Source of the DNA: Hyalella azteca
Lineage: Eukaryota; Arthropoda; Malacostraca; Amphipoda; Hyalellidae
Length of the DNA stretch: 64,000 nucleotides
Reading direction: 5' to 3'
Assembly: GCF_000764305.2 (NCBI RefSeq)
Contig: NW_025933076.1
Location: 220,484 to 284,483 of the forward strand
The notes beneath the pieces were generated by a model. It did no database searches. It was not told the DNA's origin and saw nothing but the letters and a program-made list of their open reading frames with translations. The position numbers and the translations under genes are program-made. Positions within the stretch are counted from its first letter, which is position 1. Each line of letters begins with the position of its first letter. Of this stretch, positions 35,901 through 47,195 are shown piece by piece.

Positions 35901-38714
35901 CCCCTTCTGTTTGTGGTATACCGCGTGATGCGGGAGATACCAACATTTTCCGGGCTGCGTTTCAAGCTCGTAGACTGGAACTTTCTCGGCAAAGTCGTTT
36001 TTAACCATCAAGTCCATGAAATCCTGATACTCCGCGTAAAAATTAGGATTTCTCCTAAACTTGGACAGAGAAGCTTTAAACCTCTTGAGAATTTGTTCCC
36101 TATTGCACGGAAATATGGGATTATCTGCGATGAACGGAAGACTTATTTCGCATTGTCCGTTTGGAAGCGTGTTGATGCTAGAACTTACTTTACGCTCCCA
36201 TGCCAAATCTTCCATCGACATACTAACTCCATCCTCCGGCTCGGCAAAATCTCTTGAATACATAATCTCCAGGTCGTTCTCAACACTATTTATAATGTTT
36301 GTCCTTTTACACGCCGACGTAGCTTGAGCTCTACGGACAGGACCGTTCAGTGCCCATCCGAGCCAATGTAATGACGCGAATGGCTGGTTCCATCCACCGT
36401 CGACTATTTTCAAGCACTTTAGGAGGCCGGGATTATTCATTCCGATAAGAATGTTGACTTCAGCGTCGACGAAATTGAATGGAACATCCCGAAGATAATC
36501 ATAATTCAAAACGTCTTGGCTGCTTGGGATATCGTCCTTCGAGAACGGCCAACTTTGCTCGTCTCTCGAATAGAGAAGAGGCAACAGAGCTACCTTGTTG
36601 CCATCAATATCACTCAAAAGCAGGTTGCGTAGAATTTTGGTCTTCGTTCTCTGGGAGACGCTAGATATTGTTGTGACACAAATCGAGGATTCCTCTCCGT
36701 CATCGCCAAGTTCGTGCAGTAGTTTTTCGTTGATCCAGCAATCTGTGGAATGCGTGTCCAACGCCACATAGACGGTAATTTCCTTCGAATTTGTTCTGGT
36801 TTTTACCTTAGCCGGCACGACAGGGCAAATAATCGATCCTTTGATAACATCACCGACCCCAGCAACGGTATCTGCCCTTGCTGACTTGGCGGAGCCCTGG
36901 ACGCTTATGCGGCTGGTGTTCAACTCTGAAATTTGTTCCCGCTTTCCCTGTTGCGATGTCGGATCGACTTGCTTGTGCATCGCTGTTTGATGCGGGCCTT
37001 GACATGTCTTACAAATTGGTTTCGATAAACAAACCTTTGAGAGGTGTCCTTCCTCGAGACACTTGAAGCAGAGCCCATTTTTTCTCACAAACGACGTTTT
37101 ATCAGGAAACGACATCTTTTCAAAGAAGAAACACTCCGAAAGCGTGTGGTTATCCTTTTTGCAGCATACACAACTCTTCTCATTTTTAACGTCGCTTGAG
37201 ACAGAAGCTAGAATCCTTTTGCTCCTTTGTGTTGCGGGCTTCAGTTTGTTCTCGACCACCTTATCTGAGATGTGACCAAACAGGGGTTGCTTCAACAAGT
37301 CCACGTGGTCCTGAATGAATTCAACCAAATGCTCGAAAACCACTGGACGAGAAGACCGCATCAAGGTACGCGTCTTCTGACGCCACTGTTCTCTGAGCTT
37401 GTACGGGAGCTTAAGAATTACCTCCATAATCACTTTCGGATTTTGCAGCGGGTTGGCCTGAGATGCATCTTTCAAATAATTCTGACAGCGCATCAGATAC
37501 AGGGACAACTCGGTAAAAGCATGGGCGTCTTCAGATTTGATTTCTGGCCAAGCGTGGAGCGTGGTCAAGTACGCGTCAGCTACCCTAAATTCGTCTCCGT
37601 ATTCTCTCTTAAGGAGTAACTTTGCCTGCTGATAAGCAATCGTCGCGTCGGCGTTCAGGCAGCTTTTCACTAATTTTTGGGCATCTTTGATCGTATATTG
37701 TTCCAGATAGGCGAGTCTATCAAGATTATTTGTGCACTTTGACTCTATTACGCTTTCAAATTTATTCAGGAAGGCCTTGAATTCGGTCACGTCTTCGCCG
37801 CTAAATGGCTCAAGTTTTTTAGGAGGCAGCGAGGCTTCTTCCTGATTTCTGGCTAATAAACTTGAAATTTCGTTTTGTTTTTCTAAAACGTTGATAAAAA
37901 CGTCCTGTGTCAAGGCGCCGGAAATCGCAGCACTGGGACAATTCTCCAACCCGCGGTTAGTACATAGTCGTTTCGAGGTTTTGCGTAAGATAATTGATTC
38001 AGAAGAGCTTGAAATATCCATGGAATCTCTCCGTTCCTCCAAGGAGTCCAGCTGCTCCTCCAAAACTTTGTTCTCAATATCTGCCTTCTCTATTTCGATC
38101 CTCCGTTTCTGGAGGTTTATTTTCTCGAGTTCCTCCTCTTGCTGAAGTTGGATTCTCTTGCGTTCCTCCTCTTGCTGAAGTTGGATTCTCTTGCGTTCCT
38201 CCTCTTGCTGAAGTTGGATTCTCTTGCGTTCCTCCTCTTGCTGTAGTTGGCTACGTCGAATGGCCATTTCTTTTTCCTTAAGCCTTTCTTCCTTCTCGAA
38301 GAGGGCCTTTTCGGCGTACGTCTTTGCGCGTTGTTGGGCCAGTTTGACTCTGGCTGACGATGTTGTGGAGCTAGCAGCCGAACGTACGCTTCCGGAACGG
38401 CGACTGCCATGGCTGGAACAAGCATCCGGCTCCCGTTGAGACGCGAAGAAATCTTCCATTTTTGAACGAAATAGGTCTATTTTAGCACGGTGGGGTCTCA
38501 GCCAGTCCTCATCCACGTCTTGTTCACAGGCCTTTAGGAAGGTCTCTAACTGCAACAAATAATCCGTGTACTTAGCACGAATCAAAACACAGTCTACTGT
38601 GTCCTTAAGAAGCTCTTCTTCTATTAGGTTCTGCTTCCTAGTTACAGCTGCCAGTTTTCCAGACGGATGCGTAGACATGGCGTCGCTTTTGCAATTGGGT
38701 GGAGTGCGCTGCAT
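32937..38714 (-). CDS. BEL/Pao gag-pol polyprotein, 1925 aa
   Basis: One uninterrupted frame with all domains of the family. Residues 1-290: charged N-terminus with a coiled coil containing four 11-residue repeats (QLQQEEERKRI, about 155-198). About 290-500: DUF1759-type gag. About 515-575: two zinc knuckles (CVCC...C and CFKCLEEGHLSKVC). About 640-800: peptidase A17, active-site region VALDTHSTDCWI near 653. About 930-1130: reverse transcriptase with YVDD near 1061. About 1240-1390: RNase H with CDGSETAYGAV, IELCAAKLA, FWSDSTTV. About 1510-1570: HHCC zinc finger. About 1615-1735: integrase core with D in GIDFFGPF, D in TDNGTNF, E in GGVWERL. C-terminal DUF5641 ends near the stop. The length is normal for the family. 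The one odd feature is DTHS where D-[ST]-G is expected. There are no stops or frameshifts, so mobility is possible. Confidence 0.95.
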   Translation of the reverse strand: MQRTPPNCKSDAMSTHPSGKLAAVTRKQNLIEEELLKDTVDCVLIRAKYTDYLLQLETFLKACEQDVDEDWLRPHRAKIDLFRSKMEDFFASQREPDACSSHGSRRSGSVRSAASSTTSSARVKLAQQRAKTYAEKALFEKEERLKEKEMAIRRSQLQQEEERKRIQLQQEEERKRIQLQQEEERKRIQLQQEEELEKINLQKRRIEIEKADIENKVLEEQLDSLEERRDSMDISSSSESIILRKTSKRLCTNRGLENCPSAAISGALTQDVFINVLEKQNEISSLLARNQEEASLPPKKLEPFSGEDVTEFKAFLNKFESVIESKCTNNLDRLAYLEQYTIKDAQKLVKSCLNADATIAYQQAKLLLKREYGDEFRVADAYLTTLHAWPEIKSEDAHAFTELSLYLMRCQNYLKDASQANPLQNPKVIMEVILKLPYKLREQWRQKTRTLMRSSRPVVFEHLVEFIQDHVDLLKQPLFGHISDKVVENKLKPATQRSKRILASVSSDVKNEKSCVCCKKDNHTLSECFFFEKMSFPDKTSFVRKNGLCFKCLEEGHLSKVCLSKPICKTCQGPHQTAMHKQVDPTSQQGKREQISELNTSRISVQGSAKSARADTVAGVGDVIKGSIICPVVPAKVKTRTNSKEITVYVALDTHSTDCWINEKLLHELGDDGEESSICVTTISSVSQRTKTKILRNLLLSDIDGNKVALLPLLYSRDEQSWPFSKDDIPSSQDVLNYDYLRDVPFNFVDAEVNILIGMNNPGLLKCLKIVDGGWNQPFASLHWLGWALNGPVRRAQATSACKRTNIINSVENDLEIMYSRDFAEPEDGVSMSMEDLAWERKVSSSINTLPNGQCEISLPFIADNPIFPCNREQILKRFKASLSKFRRNPNFYAEYQDFMDLMVKNDFAEKVPVYELETQPGKCWYLPHHAVYHKQKGKLRVVFDCSNKYREVSLNDMLLQGPDLANNLIGVLLRFRQESFAFAADIEKMFYCVRVPRCQSDFLRFFWIDDVEGAPVEFRLRVHVFGARSSPSIANYALQRAAATHSSSSLVQRSIHRNFYVDDLLKSTSDLNEAVNLMQDIKSTLAQGGFNLTGIRSNSRPFLDAFPKTELAQTLKQLDFTKEDLPKEKTLGVLWNADADFFTFAPLQPPGCSSRRNILSLTASIYDPLGLIAPVIVRGRKIFQESCRLHLDWDQPLPPELRQAWEDWLASLDSLSAYEIPRCLKFSVAPRETISTELHTFCDGSETAYGAVCYLRFITFEGAFVSPPVFSKARLTPLGNKTLKTIPRIELCAAKLAVDVARCVQREIEFNLDKRYFWSDSTTVLSYIRNDSRRFQRFVANKVAYVRTWSDAGDWRHVPSEHNPADLLSRGATPEKLKASREWNLGPTFLSDRDLFVSDDIYEINETDLELKSTRLFKTMGSEPDVISKLINSTSAWERLRFRVAWLRKFISYLRSRTNCEKLLTVNDLKLAEDSIVRYVQTLEYPAQNILKRDGLKEMGLHKLNPFYDKNGILRVGGRIRRSRLDHEEKHPILLPARSHIATLLVNKTHRFLGHLGKNSVLSELSKKYWIVGGQQLVKKILSRCTICIKYQGKFCAQMMSDLPATRLATDTPAFTHVGIDFFGPFYVTNNRKSEKRFGVIFTCLTTRAVHLEVAFSLNTDSFISAFRRFLCRRGNVASVTTDNGTNFVGGNRELREALESWNKVNFENWLLQRNISWKFNPPYASHYGGVWERLIRSVRKILTSLLLEQPSKLTDESLNTLFCEVESILNNRPLTPLSDDPNDCDALTPNHLLLLNSTPSLPPGVFEPSDIYLKRRWRQTQYLADVFWTRFRREYLPLLQTRQKWNKEERVVKPGDLVIVSDITLPRNQWPLGRVEKLSPSEDGRVRRVKIRICKFKDGSVTRLGTSIIERPISKLVLLMPTD
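38128..38262 (-). repeat. 33-bp coding repeat in the gag coiled coil
   Basis: Four nearly identical 33-bp units (CGTTCCTCCTCTTGCTG and onward on the plus strand) encode the QLQQEEERKRI repeats. High unit identity suggests recent expansion. Coiled-coil segments in gag are usually involved in self-assembly. Confidence 0.9.
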
Positions 38715-38791
38715 TACGCTTCTGTTGCCTTAACTTGATCAGATCTTTCTTTCCTGCACTTCTAATAGTTTGCAGTCAGCCAATTTGAAAC

Positions 38792-39074
38792 TGTAAAGAA
38801 TATGGCTCTTTGTTCAGGGGATTGTTCAGAATGAAAACTCGTTGTGGATTGTAACGGTTTCTGAAAACAAAGAATGAACAATCTGAAAAAAAAACAAGGT
38901 AACAAGCAATAAAAGGATCATAACATAAGTAAATGATAACATACCAAATTGCTGAACAATCTCGGGCAAGTTTGGTTCAAAATGAATTTTGTCCGAGCTC
39001 ATCAACTCTGGTCCTACGTAAAAGGTCCCAACCTTATGTACACGGGAGAAGTATGTTCAGTAAAATTCTTTACA
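38792..39074 (-). repeat. 5' LTR of the BEL/Pao element
   Basis: 283 bp, matching the other LTR except for a 37-nt deletion bounded by A-runs. Transcription of the element should start here and run towards lower coordinates. A TGG trinucleotide (rc of 38780-38782) nine bases inside could begin a tRNA primer site, but I could not match a tRNA. Confidence 0.95.
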
Positions 39075-39816
39075 GTATTCTTTAGTGAAACTTCTCATAT
39101 TATCACCGGAGCCTTAATAAACCTTGAAGTAGATCTTTGTTATGTAGCTCACTGTGTCTATTATTTTCTTTTACACTTTTACTATATATTTTCCTTATTC
39201 CAAGTTTTTGGTTAGAAAAAACTCTTCAACATATCAATATTAGTATAATCTAAAAATATATATTAATTCAGTAGTAATGTAAATTTATCCACGATAAGAG
39301 ATTTTATAAGCGAAGTCCAGTTTTCTTATATCAATTTTGACAGCTTTCTTAACTTTACTCAAAAAAATACACGCAGGCAAAGATTAATAAAACAACCAGC
39401 GGTCTGCAGCGTTCTCGGCAGAACTAATCACATTAAGAAAGTAACGCGTTGTAATCTCCTTCAATCCTGCCTCAGGCAGAGACTTCCTCATAAATCCTTC
39501 ATCTGCTACGGGGCGCCTAACGAGAGCCCTAAGCAGCTCGCTTTTAAGCAGCTGTGAGACGAAGCATCAGGCTTCTTCTCCCTCGCTTGCCTTAAAATAA
39601 ACCGTACTATGGCTTACTTTCCTACACTTCTGATTTCTATAGGTTTTTAAACCGTTTGTTTCAATAAAATAATCATAGGAGTACCGAAAACCTTTAAATA
39701 TTCATGCGAAAATGTCAGCGATTCTCGTAATATCGTTGCCCATCATCGCTGTCCATTGTCACAAAAGGTTAAACAATGTACCCTTCTGATACAAGGCTGC
39801 TGGCTTGAAGTAAGAT

Positions 39817-39872
39817 GGCGGTTAAAGGCGGTTAAAGTCAAGGCGGTTAAAGTCAAGGCGGTTAAAGTCAAG
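39817..39872. repeat. 15-bp tandem repeat GGCGGTTAAAGTCAA
   Basis: Three full copies plus a shortened first copy (GGCGGTTAAA). Confidence 0.85.
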
Positions 39873-42800
39873 ATATGGACTCAAAAGATGTGTTGTTGCG
39901 TTATTTAGAAATTGTTGGGTATCCTAAGGTTAACGATTGTGGCAATAAATTCCAAAGATGGTTTCTGCTCTGGAAAATACGAAACCAGAATTATTTCGTG
40001 GTTTTGGTCCAAACGAAGAATAAAGTTCAATGTGGGATTGGTTAAAACTAAAATCCGTCTTCATTTGCATACAGACTTTCAAATACTGCAAAAATTTATA
40101 CATTTAATATTACTTTTAAACGTAATATATTACTTAATAAATGTTTAATTTTTGTCAGATGGGCTATAAGGACTGAAAAGTAAAATAATTAGTGTCAAGG
40201 TGCTAAAATTGATAGCTCTGTTCAATTCATACCGAGCATTGAATATTCGACATTGCGTCGGAAGCAAATCAGCGTCCGTCACATTATCTTACTTCAAATA
40301 AGATACGGGAAAATGAACTCATTGTTCCCATTCTCTGGAGACCGTTCGGTAGCTCGCCTCTGAGGGAAGCAATGCATGATAATATCATGTCGCGCCTGGC
40401 AATATCATCACTTAATTACGCATTGTTTTGACATGATGGAGGTGGGTAAAGATTGCCAATTCCCAATTTAATTTGGAACTGAGCTTCCGTGTCTGATTTT
40501 AGGATACATTTCGTACGAATTATTATGGACTTGAGTTAATAATATGAACTTATCGTTCATATTATTGATAGCTATTGAAAACTAGATAACCAAATTTGGG
40601 AGAGGTGTGCTTATGCATTGCTAATATATAAACCATCCGTAAAGAAAAACTCAAAATTACCTCTTTGGGTTCGATTCAAATATTTAAAATTTTCACCTGT
40701 CATCAACTGCTACATCTCCTTCGTTTTTTAATGCAATGAAATGCAAGGAAAGTACTATACGACACATTTACAATTTCTCAATGATTTATTACCTTAGAAA
40801 TTATTACTGTATGAATAAACAAACAAACAAACTGCAGCTACAAATCCAAGTAGTACCATCGTGGTCGAACGTTATGACATGAAGAGCTAACTAAAATTAA
40901 ACTTTTATTTCGAATTGGTATTGCCTGATATTGGATTATAAATCGACGCTTGGTGTTGCCATCAGCTCTCAGGTTCTGTCGCCAACACATCAGTCTTCGT
41001 CTTCGTGGAGCTGACTCGGGTGACGTGCTGTCTCGTAGCTACGATACAATCAAGAGCCTCTGCAGTACATTTGCTCGTGTGAGGTTAGTGCAAGAACTTT
41101 TTCTTATTCGCACTACATTATTCTTTGGTGTTAGTGCAAGACGTTTTTCTTACATTATTCTTTTTCAGTTCTCCTTCTTCTGCCTGGCAATTTCTTATTT
41201 TTTCATCACATTCTCAGTTGCATTGCACCAGTACTAATATTATTCCATGTTATGGTTGATCGATTTATTCGCCATAACATTGTTAGGGAAATTACCGAAG
41301 TATAATGGATTCAATTATCAGAATAAAATTTAATTTTCTGCATATATCAAATTTGCTCACTTGTATAGATTTATTATGTGGTCAACAACAGATTAAGTTC
41401 TAGTTGCAAATTATTGTGTATGAAGGTCGATTATAAAGAATTATGTATAAAGGTGATTATTACAGAGGTTAACTATTAAAAATGATAATTATAATTTTTA
41501 TTATCGATTTATTTAGTGGTGATGGTTATTATCTATCTTTGATGATGATTGCGCAGTACAAGAACATGATTAATTCTGGACGTAACAGAAACCAAGCCTT
41601 CCGAATGTGAAAAAATTATTTTAAGTTTCATGCCCCACTATTGTCAACTAATTATTAAAAATCTTTACCCTCATTGCAATTTCAACATACATAAATATGT
41701 ATCGTTTCGCCGTTGATCTAATTTTTTGTTCAAATGCAATAAAAGCTGCAGAAATTCCGAAAAGTTAGCTATGCAAACCTTAAAATTTTATTTGACCTTT
41801 CGAATTATTTTCATCTAATTCTCGAAACATTTTTATGACTATTCGTTTTTTATCGCTATTTTATAACAATTTTTATCACTATTTGTTTCTAACACAAAGT
41901 TTTGATGCAAATTTAAAGCTCTATTGAACACTATTGAACACTATTGAACACTTTCCAAAAGCCTTGTGAAGGTGGAAAATAGGAAGGCTGAACCTTTGGC
42001 TTCAGAGTAACTCTGCTTCAGGTTGAATAATCCTGATAGGATGTTGTGCTCACTAAGTCCATCCCTGTGAGAGTCAAAACAAGCGGGGCAGCAGACCGAA
42101 ATGGAACAAAAACAATATTTCAAACCATCGGTTGCCACTCATTGACTAATTGTCATTTGCAGTAATATATTGCAGTCTACTTGGTTTCTTGACAGTTTGA
42201 AAATGATAAATTACAGAAATTGAATGCTTTTTCATAGGCGAGAACCTACGGCCCCCTTGGCCCCTTTTTCTGAAAATGGAATGTCATCATTGCCTTTAAC
42301 GCCCTACAATCAAGCAATCTCAAAAAGTAGCTTACGAAACGGCTCTTACATTGAGCACTTAGGTCTTCACAAGAGTCAGGTACTCTAGTCAAGTACAACA
42401 GGTGAACCTGTTTCTTTTGAATCTCAAGGGGTTCGGATCCTTCAACAATCAGCTCTCGGCTTCTATGCTTTAAAAGATTTTCTTCTGTTCCGAAGCGCTT
42501 TAAAATCTCGAGACGTACATTTAGAGTAAAAGAACTAGTTTAGACAGTAATAAAAGTAAAATATTGAATATGTGTTTTTTTTAAGTTATAATAAGGTATG
42601 CTTATGACCTCATCGATCAGTAATAAATCCATACAAAACTTGGATATTTAGTTAGCATTGGACGAGTCTGTAAGATGTAATCTTTGTCCACTTGGCGATT
42701 TTATTCGGATTAAAATTATGTTTGAACTGTTAAGTGTTTGGTGTAGCAGCTGTTTTGTCATTTGATAAGTCATCTAGACTATTTACTTTAAAATGAGGTA

Positions 42801-45342
42801 TTTATAAAATTCAAAATTAGCAAAGGAAAATCGATTATTACTGATATATTAATTCATATGAATGGAATTTTTCTGATTGTGATCAAAGTCCAGTTTATAA
42901 GTAGATCGTCTTGAATGAACGAAGATTAAAAATGCATCATTGTTCGTTTTTATTTCAGGAGACGAATGAAAAAGCATTAACAGATTTGGAGGCATTCCTT
43001 CATAATTGAGTGCACGAGTCGAACGAAAACATCAGGTGAACGTCTCAATGCATTTTTTCATCTGGCATATCTGAATATAACGATTGAATAAATTATAGAA
43101 AAGACTCACAAACCAAAAATTGCTCTATTCTCATATATATTTTGGTCGTAATTTGTTTGAAGTCAGAATTGCAAAGGTTTGCTAGGCCCAAAATGTTTAC
43201 ATTAGCCACAGCGTTGACAGGTTCGGTCGTCAAATTAAGACAGAATAAACACGTTAGGCTAATTTTTAATTAAACCAAACTTTGTCATCAACTCTATTTA
43301 TTTTATGATTCACCTGATCTCGTGTCAGGATTTGCGACAGGGGCGTTTTGTAACCAAAATTAGATTATCATTAGTATTCAAAAAGACTTCAGAGTGTATT
43401 ATTCAAATCCTAAATCGAGATCGCCTTTGAGTAATAAATCAAGGACATTTCGGCAGTGACATTTGCGCAGTGATCCTTGCAACATGCACGACTTATTGGC
43501 GGAATGTATATGCAAGATAAGACATTTGCGCGGTGCTTAATTATTGTCACTGCAGTCTCCGGTAGCTGACCAGCCCCCACACAATGAACTCAATGACGCG
43601 TGTGACTTGCATATTTAGAACGCGTGCTATCGCCGCGGCCCTTCTACTCGGCTGCTCGGAGTTAACTGCCTCAGTCACACTATAATAAGCTTAACACGTA
43701 GGTACGACAAATATTTATTTAAATAAAAATCTTAGTTTTTAGGAGTGACTTTGCTGATTTCCTATCATAAATCACAATCAAAAATATAACTTTGTCCTAC
43801 ACTAACACTACTTTTAATCAGAATAGCTTTGGGAATTTTATAGGTGCACTACTTGAATGCTCGCGGTTAGAGCTTTATTCTTACTTAATTATTCTACAGA
43901 AGTCACTGCATTTGTGAAATGCGCTTGTAGGAAGCGAGTCAAATGAATAACAATTGACTTTTCTTGGAAATATTCAATAAATGACTTTTATCTCTTAATG
44001 TGCATACACTGGATGAAGTGAGTCAAATGAATGTCATTTGAATTTTCATGTAACTATGAAACAAGCGACGGTGAGTAATGAGTATACTCTATTACTTCAT
44101 ACCGAATTATATGACTAACGCTGTAAAAGATGAGGTCACAAACAAGCGTGGCGTTAGATAAGCAATTCTCTTGCCTTTCAAGTTAGGAGCCTTGACCGCA
44201 GAAGTTAGCCTATCAGGTCAAACTTGGTGAAACTTCGTGGCTTCAACTTCACCTAGACTGATTGCTGGCTGTGCTGGCTGCTCGCAAAACAAGAAATTCA
44301 CGGTTAACGGATGGCGGGAGTTTTGCTACAACGTCTTGACACCGGAACTTTCCGGTCGTGCTGTTGATCTCTCGATTCCAGGGAAAGCTTTTGTACAAAT
44401 ATATTGGAAACAACTTCCACAATTCTTATTGGTCTGATGAGCAATGCTAGTAATTGAATTCTCAAGTCCACTATGAAAAGAATTCATTGAACTATAAAAT
44501 TTACATCTTTTCAATTCGTAGAACCGTTAATAAAAATTCGGAAATAGAATCATTGAATTTAGAATTAAATTTCATTTTCCTTAGCCTAACTAAATTCTAA
44601 TTCATTTATTACTTAAAATAAAAAATTTGGTAAATAATTTCATCCATTAAAATGAGTCTACTTCAAGGACACCAGTATTCCATTAATACGAAAAAATATT
44701 CTGGAGAAATCCATTGCAATTTGACAGATTTTACTTCTAACTTCTTTTCAATTACACATTGTTTAATGATTGAAAGCTATAGGTCCATTTTAACACTAGA
44801 AATAACCTAACACTGACTGCTCGTTAGCCAAGAATGTAAATTTAGTACGTATCCTCACATCAAGCAGCGTATAGCCATCGGACTTGTTCTACCTAAGAAA
44901 ATGTTCAATTTAACGTACTGTTCAATGGAGAAAAATTGCTTTGAGAGGCCGCTTGATGAGAATATCATTATATTATAAAGTAAATTCATATACGAATGGC
45001 TACACTCCTGGGGAGCGGCCATGAGGTTCAGAGTTCGTTTTTTGTTGCACAAAGACATGGAAACTGCACGGGCACAGCGGAAGATTAATGTGACACGGAG
45101 CAATGAGCTAATGATGTTGCTCAAAAACACACAACGGTCCAACTTTAAAGTCTTACAACACGCAGCTCTTCTACCTTACCTTCAACTATCCCATCAGACA
45201 ACATTACAAGACAACATCGGCTATTCAAAAGTTCCGAATTGCTAGCCCCCACCTCCCCCCCCCATCAATGTAAACATTACCTACAGCCCACACAACCTAC
45301 ACAGTGAGACATGCTGCACCCGAAGGTCTGAATGTGTTTGCG

Positions 45343-45368
45343 ACACCCAAACGAATGTGTTTGGGTGT
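45343..45368. repeat. Perfect 10-bp-stem hairpin
   Basis: ACACCCAAAC, loop GAATGT, GTTTGGGTGT. A second hairpin (CTGACGAC ... GTCGTCAG, about 45390-45421) follows within 25 bp. No gene adjoins, and the role is unknown. Confidence 0.85.
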
Positions 45369-46952
45369 GTAAAATATCATCAAAAACACTGACGACGGGC
45401 AAGCTTCGCCTGGTCGTCAGTTGTCAGCGATCGCGCCGGCTTATACTTCGCTAAGAAATTCGCTGAGAAATTCGCTAAGTGAACGTCTACGATTGGTGGA
45501 GTTCGCTTGAAAGGCCGTCAATGATTGGCTAATGAACTAACGATCTCTTAACTTTTTTTAAAAGTATAGGCAGCAGGCGTAGCAGGCGTAGTCGCCCAAT
45601 TACGTTGCCGGAGTGACAAGACTCACCGTGAGTGCAACACAGGACTGATAATCGTCCATTAAGCTTGAACCTGACCCCCAAAGTCCTATCCTATCCTACC
45701 GCACGAATCACAAGCGATACATTGCCTCTTATCATCATCATCTACACTACCATCATCACCATCATCTTCCTCACCACCTAAACCAAAAAATGATTATAAT
45801 AATAGCCAAAGTATCATGAATAAAATAAGATGAAAACTTGTGTAAAATAAGAAAACACATCATTTTTTCATCCATTAGAAAGTTTTAACACGTTGCGACG
45901 CGGCACGATCCACCAGCGCTGCCAGATGGCCTAAAAACGGCCAAATCCGCGGATAAAAATTAAGGCCTATAATTCAAAATATAATAAGAAATTTGTAAGT
46001 TTCGGCAGAAAAATTAAATTTTCGCTTTTGAGTACATTTTAAAATTTATTGAGGTAGTACTTACATCATAAATTAATTTTTGTCCACAAACAAAATTTGG
46101 AAATAAACTAAATTGCGGAATTTTCTGGAAAAAATAGTCTGCAACCCACCAGTGGGTCGTGCCTCACTCAGCCTGTTGAATATAAATTATGTAAATAGAT
46201 TAGCCAGCACCTGCTCTCACTTCTCATTGCTGAGCTTATAATTATTCGCTACGCACCCTATTCGCCAGTTAAAGTTCATCTACATTAGTGGCCGCTCGGT
46301 GTGGCCTCATGTTTTTCCGCGCCTGCCTAGAGACGAAGCGCCAAAACCATTTGCGTTTGTTATCAACTTGAATTTAATATCATCGATTGTTGCCTGAGTA
46401 GTGTAAGGATCAATTTAAATGAATGATTTTAATAATCATCGGGTTTGATTCTTCGCTTATATTTCAATGGATAGATGAAAATAAAAGTGTAAACATTGTG
46501 AAGAAAGAAACAAAAAAAAAAATGTACAGGAAATAAATCAGGGCAAATGAGCACAATTACATTTGTGATATATAAATAATAAAGTATCGATAAATCTTAT
46601 GCCAAAATTTTTGGAAAATTTGTTATCAATGAAGTTTGCTAATTCGTAGAGGCTATAGAGTATTTATTATAAGATTAAAAGGTTAGATTGAACATTTCGG
46701 ACATGATCTGAGATAAATAATTTTAACACATTCATTAGGCATATATATTAATATTTGCATCACTTCTTGAGCGCGAGGTTGTTTATTTTGAGAAAATGTA
46801 AATTTATTTGTAGATGCCCAATGGAGTTTTTCACAGCCTGGAGAAGCAAAATGCAAAAAAAAAGTTCATTCTGCATTGGTACTACTTCAACCAAATTGCG
46901 AAAAATTATTATTGCTCGTCATTTAGTTAATGAAAAAATTATCAAAGTCCAA

Positions 46953-47195
46953 TTATGTATAAGAACAATGGAAGTATTTAGTTTTATTTCGCAAATTGAT
47001 ACGTCTAGCCAACAAACTCTTGTTACAGACACTGTACCCGTACAGTTTCTCGCATATGGTTTTGGTGCTCTCATCCAACTCAAACCACTCGTCTGGCTCA
47101 GGCTCTACGATGTTGTTCGCCAGCATCACTTCGTCCTTTTGAGAATAAAGTTTTCCACTTCGGATGAGAGATTTGCATTCTTTCAAATCGTTCAA
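46953..47195 (-). other. Second open frame overlapping the 3' end of the Thr-rich gene
   Basis: An 80-codon frame shifted by one base relative to the end of exon 2. It continues past its stop with a coding-like composition (segments DEVMLANNIVEPEPDEWFEL and STKTICEKLYGYSVCNKSLL). It has no ATG of its own at the beginning. It may be the true C-terminus if a one-base error or frameshift lies near 47200, or an alternative 3' exon. An AATAAA on the minus strand lies near 46984-46989, inside its last codons. Confidence 0.4.

Larger units (their letters stand above)
32502..39074 (-). mobile_element. BEL/Pao LTR retrotransposon, apparently intact
   Basis: A 6.57-kb element with two LTRs, a 5-bp target duplication GTATT (32497-32501 and 39075-39079) and a single long gag-pol frame on the minus strand. 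The LTRs end in TGTAAAGAA / TTCTTTACA, a perfect inverted terminus with the canonical TG...CA. By eye the LTRs are identical apart from one 37-nt length difference, which implies a recent insertion. Domain order (gag, zinc knuckles, A17 protease, reverse transcriptase, RNase H, integrase, DUF5641) and the 5-bp duplication both point to BEL/Pao. Confidence 0.95.
39080..46952. other. Non-coding stretch
   Basis: Nearly 8 kb with no recognised gene. It holds a 15-bp tandem repeat (39817-39872), an 11-bp triplicate CTATTGAACA (41922-41952) and two hairpins near 45.35-45.42 kb. Frames up to 95 codons (for example 40950-41237, hydrophobic C-terminus) have no family match. Confidence 0.5.

Noticed and set aside
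40660..40690. GGGTTCGATTC as a tRNA T-loop
   Set aside because: No acceptor or anticodon arms can be built around it.
45388..45425. CTGACGACGGG... as a hammerhead ribozyme
   Set aside because: CTGACGA is present but no GAAA follows a stem II; it is a simple hairpin.
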